From Sebastes aleutianus (lineage: Eukaryota > Chordata > Actinopteri > Perciformes > Sebastidae), in the NCBI GenBank assembly GCA_916700875.1, contig CAKAKS010000067.1, forward strand, positions 22,406,591-22,470,590: DNA of 64,000 nucleotides. The letters are read 5' to 3'. Both the position numbers and the translations under genes were made by a program. Position 1 is the first letter of the stretch, and the number at the start of each line of letters is the position of its first letter. Below the pieces are notes generated by a model. The model saw only the letters and a list, made by a program, of their open reading frames with translations. It made no database searches and was not told the DNA's origin. Shown here in pieces: positions 57,744 through 64,000 of the stretch.

Positions 57744-59420
57744 CCTTGACAAACCCCTCTGCAATCACCTTCGAGCCCCCTCTTTCCCAAAACCAACTCG
57801 TCACCTCACTCTGTCCTATCCAAAGCCGTCCCCCGTAACCGCTGGCGAGTCCATGTCTGGACTAATAATGAACCCATATCTTGACCCCCGACCTGATCCT
57901 TGCCCTTATTCCCTCCCTCCCACCCAACATCAAATCCAAAAACCAATTCCTCTGTGACTGAGCCTCTCAGCACAGGACTGGATCAGAGCTACTCCAAAAG
58001 AACAAAGAAAAGCAAACAAAGACTTAAAACCAAGAAAAAACACAAATGCATCCAAAAAAAGAAAAAGAGAAAAAAAAAAGTTAAAAATGACTGAAAAACC
58101 GAGATAAAGTAGAGATATGGTTTATGTTTTAGCCATTGTATGGCTGTTCAAGTTAGCTTTTTTGTAAAAGCCCTTGTATAGTTAAAAAATGACTGAGTTC
58201 AGGGTCGCTGGGGTGAGAGCTGGCTATCACACCGGAGAGTCCTTAACCACGAGGGGGGAAGTTGGTCTGTGGAGCCGAGGGCTTCGGCTCACCTGCTGGC
58301 CCTCTGAGGCCATGGAGGACATCCGTCCACCCATCCGTCCGTCTATCCGTTTGTCCGGCGAGGAGAGCGAGACAAACCATTGGATTTCCCTTTCAAAAGA
58401 CTAGTGTCATAGATTCTTTCCCATAGGTTAGGGTGAAAGCTTTAGACGAGGCTACGAAAGCGCTGACGTCAGGTCAGCGTTTGAAAATGCACTTAAGGGG
58501 GAGGGGAAACTGTCACACAGAAGAAGAGCAAAGGGGATGCATACGGCATTACTACTGGGTAGGAAAAATGTACACAGTTGCCAACTTCAAGGTTTCAGCT
58601 TCCTTGTTCTTACCAAGGGAAAATGAGAGCGACTATCTTTTTTAGTTACATATTGACATGTGATTTTTCAGTGCCTGAATGTATAAATAGTAGAGGGTTA
58701 TTTAATTACTAATTTCAGAGCTTTTTTACGATGTTAACAGTCTGAATACAGCATTGCATTCCTTTTTCAGATACATTCCTCTCCAAAAATTTAAAGAAAT
58801 GTCTTAATGTAATGCATAACATTGCCTCCATTACACAGCAACTCTAAATGTTTTGAAAAATCTTATTTTTTTTCTATTTCTACTAACACCGTGAGAAATG
58901 AAAAAGTTCAGAGAGAAAGCGAAAGTGAGACAGACTGAGAGTATTTGCGAGTGTGTTTGTCAGAGAACGAGTTCACTTTTAGCTCAATGCTGCACACTCA
59001 TACACACAACAATGAAATATGTAGTAGTCTACCTTCCTCACCACCACTAATTAGAGCTTCCTGTGGTCTTCAGATAGTGGCAAGGCTTGAGGTCTGCTGG
59101 TACTGTACATACGGCCACACAGGCACACGTCACTGGTCGAGCCGAGAAGCCAACTCTGCCCCGTTGCATGGTAGTGGAAACGGAACACGATCTTCCTCGG
59201 ATGGCTTGATCATTTTACATGATTTTGATTTTATTATGTTTAATTTTGTTTGGTTGTTGCCTTTCTTTCTTTTGGTAATTTTTACAACACCTTTTTTTAC
59301 TATAGGATACCTAGGGGTTTTTAGAGTTGCAGAAGTTGATGTTCCCTGTTTAAAATATGAGATGAAGACAAATACAAAAGAATCCTGAAAGGATACAAAT
59401 AAAAGTGCTGAAGAAACTTT
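57744..59420 (+). other. kcnn1: kcnn1 3' UTR (approximate end)
   Basis: Non-coding after TAA. It holds an A-rich stretch at 58000-58090 that could mislead oligo(dT) priming, and otherwise AT-rich sequence with no gene. The end is set by the first AATAAA (59398), directly left of a transposon starting at 59444. Other ends are possible. Confidence 0.5.
59398..59403 (+). terminator. kcnn1: Candidate poly(A) signal AATAAA
   Basis: Canonical AATAAA about 1.65 kb after the stop, the first one I noted in the 3' flank; cleavage would fall near 59415-59430. No strong GU-rich element follows, so moderate certainty. Confidence 0.45.
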
Positions 59421-59443
59421 GATGAATGAGTCCCTCTGCAAAT

Positions 59444-60389
59444 TTAAAAGAATAGTTTTGGAAAATACAATTATTCATTTTCTAGCCGAGCGTTAGATAA
59501 GAGGATTGATACCACTCTCGTGTCTGTATGATATGCTAACATCCGGTTATCTTAGCTTAACGTCAAGACTGGAAACATGGGGTTAGCCTGGCTCTGTCTA
59601 AAGTGAACACATTATATCTTGTTTGTTTAATCCATAGACTGTTTATAAAGATGGACGACATGACAGCTCCCCAAAAGTGAAGCCAAAACATCTCGATTGC
59701 CCCCTGGTGGCTGGCTGCAGTATAGGTCATAAATCCCGCCCCCTCCAAACTAAAAAGTCAAAGTACACTTAAAAAATGTTTCTCCCAAAGATGCCATTTT
59801 AGGTAGTTCTTATCAAGCTGATATATGTTTGGTTTTAATTAGTTATTTGATGCCATAAAAAGATGGTCACACGTCATGATTGACAGCTGCGATTGACTGC
59901 TCTGCTCTGAGCGAAGTGGTTGCACAGCCAGAGGCTCGAGAATTGTACTAGTGGGAGATATAACTTTAACTTTCCTTAACCGTCACGAGTCTGCGTAATA
60001 TAACATGTGTCTTTCTAGCCAAACAGAACTGAAAAGTAAAATAGTGCAGTCACTTCCTGGAGTCTCCGCTGGTTGCCTGACAACCTCTTATTGACAACAC
60101 AACTCCAGGAAATAGGCCGCCCATAAAACCATAACTTGTTGTTTATACACTTGGGTTTTTGTTTGGATTAAACAAACTTAATTAGTGAGCTTTGGCGCTC
60201 GTAAGTGTATTTTATTACCTTTGTCCAGAGCTAGCTGTTTTCATACTTTTTGCTGTCTTATGCTAAGCTAAGCTAAGCGGCTGCTGGCAGTAGCTTCACA
60301 TTTACAGAGAGTGGTATCAATCTTCTCATCGAACTCTGAGCAGGAAAGTGAATAAGCGTATTTCCCAAAAAGTCAAACTATTCCTTTAA
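59444..60389. mobile_element. 'gaatagtttgac' family MITE, second copy, with internal insertion
   Basis: The left end TTAAAAGAATAGTTTTGGAA and the right end CAAACTATTCCTTTAA are inverted copies; inner pairs GATTGATACCACTCTC and GAGAGTGGTATCAATC match too. The interior (59634-59790) carries a stretch related to the 36171-36770 element (CATAGACTG...GGACGACATGACAGCTCCCC, CCCCTGGTGGCTGGCTGCAG). The inserted element's right end is not clear here. Confidence 0.75.
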
Positions 60390-63300
60390 CATTACAGTAT
60401 CAGGCCTCTGTTTTGTCTTTCTGAAAGACATTGAAACACGTTGACAGAGTAGACATTAGGACATTTTAAATCTCAAAGGCATGGTGTATGATGCATCCTA
60501 GAGTTGTGATGACTGAGATATTTAGGATCTTTAAAGTTATTTTTTTTTCTCCAAAGTACATATAAAAGGCAGATCAGGAAGTCAGCGGGTTAGCGGGCTA
60601 GCATGCTGTCCTAAAGTAGTTTGAATGGTAGATAATCCGAGTCCCAAAAGGATGTTAGTGATAAAAAAAGAATCATCTTTATGGCCCCTTTAGCCATCAG
60701 ACAAATATGATCATTATTATTTTGCTGGATTTTAATTATTTCCAAGCTGCTTTTGGTTGAGTCGTGGCAAAGTCTAAACCCTGTGAGACGGTTAGTCCAC
60801 TCTCCCACAGGCTCTGGACTGGCCAGAGAGCACTTCATTTAAGAACACATTCAGTTTGCTACGAGTGGAACTTAATCAAGCATGAATATTAGCGTTTTCC
60901 TTTCAACTTGAGTTGATGAAGCATGACTCTTTACTGCCCCCACCTTTAGCCACTTCTCGTACAGTGCTACACTCAAACCCTCCCAGTATGGAGGGATCTA
61001 TCATGCCATTACAGTCTCCGTTTCAATCAGCGTCATCCAACGAGTCAGGACAGCTAATGGAAGACTATCTGCTTGATTGCGGCCTTACCTGCCTTTTTCG
61101 TATCTAGGGTTTCCACCTCTTCATTACACCGCAGGTTTTTAGCCTCGCGTTTGTCATCTGTCATCATTAAGAGCATCAGTCCCCACGCACACAAAGAGGC
61201 TTCCCAAACGGCCCGCAGCGAAGACCTTTGAGTGGTTTGAATGAAAAAAACAGAAAGGAAGAAGCAAGGGAACCCCCAGGTCATGTTGCCATGTTGCACT
61301 CAGTGTGTAATATTCAGTTACACCAGGAAGGATCGCAGATGCTGAAGTGTCTTCCCTAGAGAGATGTGACGGTACTGGTGTTAAGGAGTTCATCCTTCAT
61401 CAGGCACCGGGAAAAGAGGGCGAGACTAGAAAGATGAGTGCAATAGCTCATTTACTGACGTTAATTTTAGCCCGGGGGTTTGTGAACAGCAAGAGTGGGT
61501 GTCCTGTAAATATGACCTCATTGTAGATGTCGCCAAGTAAACGGGACAAATGGTGAACTGCAGGGTAAAGGTGGCTGGGTGCAATAGGCACTAGAAAAAC
61601 ATATAGAAAGGATAAGAAGGTTTTGAAATATCAAATTAAAGATTCTATTAATTTCACACTTTTTTTTTATTTCTGCTGGTGGAGGTATAATATGTTGGGG
61701 TTTTTTACCCTGTTGTAAAGGTTTGTTTTCTCCTGTCACCAACAAAGTCCTGCCAAAACACCATTCCAATATTTAATAGTGACCCAATATTGTCCACCAG
61801 AAAAAAATTGCACAGTATTTTGTAGTGAAGTGAGGGACATTCATGATGTTATTCTGATGACGGTAGATGAGTCCAAGTGATAAACGCATCCCAGAGTCTT
61901 TTTATTATCCTGAAAAGTAGGCTTTCCTCATAGAGCAGGAATCTGAACACACTTCTACTGATCAATAACAGAGTGAAAAAACCCCAAAAAGTGACGAAAT
62001 GTAACCCAATCATTGTTCTGTGTACACTGCCACATGATGCATAATGTACGTAGTAGCACTGGAATAAATCAACTTTTAATGGATGGCAAAATGGGTTTAA
62101 CATGTTCTCTGTATGCTGTTCGCTGTTCCTTCATTTTGCAGGTGAACTTTTGTCCTAGCAAGGAGAGACACCAAGGTCAAATCATTAAAGACTATCTTCA
62201 GCTATGACCGTAACTCTCTTCTTCTTCTTCTTTTTGGCAGCTAGTAGAAAAACTTTTAATTGGAAAATAACTTCTTGTGCTTTAGTTTCAAAATAATCTG
62301 AAACTTTTTCCACACAAGGTCTACCTTAAGGAAAAGGGAAATGGCATCAGAGTAAAACCAAATGTGACAGTGAAAGGTGAGTTGGCACATGTGTTGACAG
62401 ATACAGACATCGCACGCGTCCCTTTCCTGGAAAACTGTGAAGCCGGGACATCCTAAAACATGATTACAGGAGGATGTATTGACATAAACATAAACATCGC
62501 TCCAGAGGACACACAGCTGCTGAGGCGCTGTTCCAAGGTGAACTATGGGCTGTACACACACACACACACACTCAGCCATTAATGTTCAAATAACAAGCTA
62601 CTATTCATGTCCGCATGCACAAACAAGGCTCAGCCTGGTTAATTACAGCCAAATCAGGAGGGACTTGGCAGCAGACCGATATCCCGCAAGAGTGGCAGAG
62701 TCAGTCACCCTGTAGTTGTTGCTATACAACCCCAAAGACACGGAAACACGGCTCCTCATCGCTCCCATATGAGCATCATGAAATGAAATATTGTTTTTAT
62801 CATGATGAGGATAATGTGTGATTTCAGACATGCACTAATAGATCAGAATCTTGTTTCGTAGTGCAAGAAATTGTAAAATTATGACCAATTTAGCCACAGC
62901 TTAGTTAATGTCCTGAGCAGATAAGCTTCCCCTTCCTAATGAGCACAGTGAATTCATCCAGCTACTACTTATTCTTGTGTTAAAGTGTGAAAGGCGAGAA
63001 AAGAGGCATCAAATTACGAGAGATCTCCCCTAGAGGGTTCTGAAGACGAGTCCGAGGCGAGAAAAGACAAGAGGAGGAGCAGGTTGCAGAGGACTGAAGA
63101 TGACCCTGGGACTGTGGAAGGACGGGGGGGGAGGGTGTCGAGGATCATCCGAGAGTGTGAAAAGGTCCTTCGGGGACAGCTTGCGGCAGGCAGAGGAAGT
63201 CAGTTATTGAATTTGTTAAAGGCCCCACTTTTCTCCATGTCTGCCCCGCGAGCTAATAGCTAGCAGCTTGCATTATGTTTAATGCCCTCCCTATCACTTT

Positions 63301-64000
63301 CAGCTAACGTGGTTTGGCATACACTTGGGGAAATCAGAGAGAATAGGAGTATTGATCTTGGTTTTTTGGCCTCTTTTTAATGCACAATGCCGTAGTGGTC
63401 GAGAGTGGGTGTGAAGGGCCTTTTCATTCCAACAAATGTTTTTTGAGTGTCATTTATTCCAGCATCAATCTTTTTAATCTCTACCTATCTCTCTCTCCGT
63501 CGCTCGTTTCTCTCTCAGGCAGAGGGAACTGATACAAATGAGGTTGTCTGTTGGAGGCTGCCGTAGCTTCCTCGCTTCATTTAGCTCTGGAGGAAGAAAA
63601 GAGCCTTTTTTTTCTCTGAGCCCTTAAAGCCATGTGTCAGGACTTCAAGCATGAAAGTGTGCATGTATGTAGCCTATCTACAGGGTGCATGTGCATGATG
63701 CACACGCATAATGTATACATGCTGCTTCCCATTTGTCCTCCACTTGACAGAATCATTTCAGCCGAGGTTAGAAACTCAGATCTATGATCACATCGCTCAC
63801 GAGTACTGTTTTTATTATAAAGATGAACTTTGTCTATACAGCCACCAGTATACATCACTCACTACTGCCTAATCTGTTAATGCTTGATCACCCAGTACGT
63901 CACTATTTAATGATGTCGAAGTCAGGCTATTGATCGACACCTTTGACCCCTTAGAAAGGAATAGCCTATAAGATATTTCCTGCCATTACACGAGAAAAAG
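60390..64000. other. 3' flank without recognised gene
   Basis: I find no protein-coding exon with splice context, no RNA gene and no complete transposon. A (CA)n run lies at 62553-62571. All frames are short. A neighbour gene may begin beyond the right edge. Confidence 0.6.
62553..62571. repeat. (CA)n microsatellite
   Basis: About nine CA units. Confidence 0.9.

Noticed and set aside
61054..62580. Several 80-107 codon minus-strand frames in the 3' flank
   Set aside because: No splice context, no homology pattern, and lengths expected by chance.

Overview
The window is vertebrate nuclear DNA, most likely from a percomorph-type teleost. It holds most of one gene on the + strand, an SK-type (small-conductance, calcium-activated) potassium channel that I assign to kcnn1 (SK1, KCa2.1). 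Evidence for the organism is the intron-split gene with GT-AG introns, the vertebrate-type channel protein, and many short fish-style DNA transposons (MITEs) plus a tRNA-derived SINE. I cannot name a species.

Layout: ten coding exons were pieced together by hand, and every splice phase agrees. They are E1 (open at the left edge to 656), E2 27919-28392, E3 33179-33274, E4 34420-34838, E5 49300-49441, E6 50243-50353, E7 51954-52081, E8 52557-52565 (a 9-nt microexon), E9 55301-55370 and E10 57429-57743 (stop codon). The visible product is about 805 residues and lacks its N-terminus. A short form starting at Met 28003 would be 559 residues, close to human SK1 (about 543). Residue numbers below use this short form. 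E2 to E5 encode S1 to S5, the pore loop with SIGYGD, and the start of S6. E6 completes S6. E7 to E9 encode the calmodulin-binding domain, through which resident calmodulin opens the channel when cytosolic Ca2+ rises. E10 encodes a coiled-coil-like segment and the C-tail.

Intron 1 (27 kb) and intron 4 (14.5 kb) make up most of the window. They are full of transposon copies, several inserted inside one another: a 2.26-kb nest at 23225-25482, nests near 36.0-37.1 and 45.4-46.6 kb, two hAT-type elements with 8-bp target duplications, three copies of a GGGCTGTCA-ended family, and a foldback made of degenerate CCCATTATTCCGAA-like words. After the stop codon comes a 3' UTR with a candidate poly(A) signal at 59398, then another transposon nest and about 3.6 kb with no recognisable gene.

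I see no second protein-coding gene. The points of most interest are within kcnn1: a polyglutamine-rich N-terminal exon on an SK1-type channel, the AQK microexon in the calmodulin-binding domain, a TYT apamin-loop motif, an (ERS)4 coding repeat before an SK2-like tail, and a CpG-dense patch in intron 6 that could be an internal first exon.
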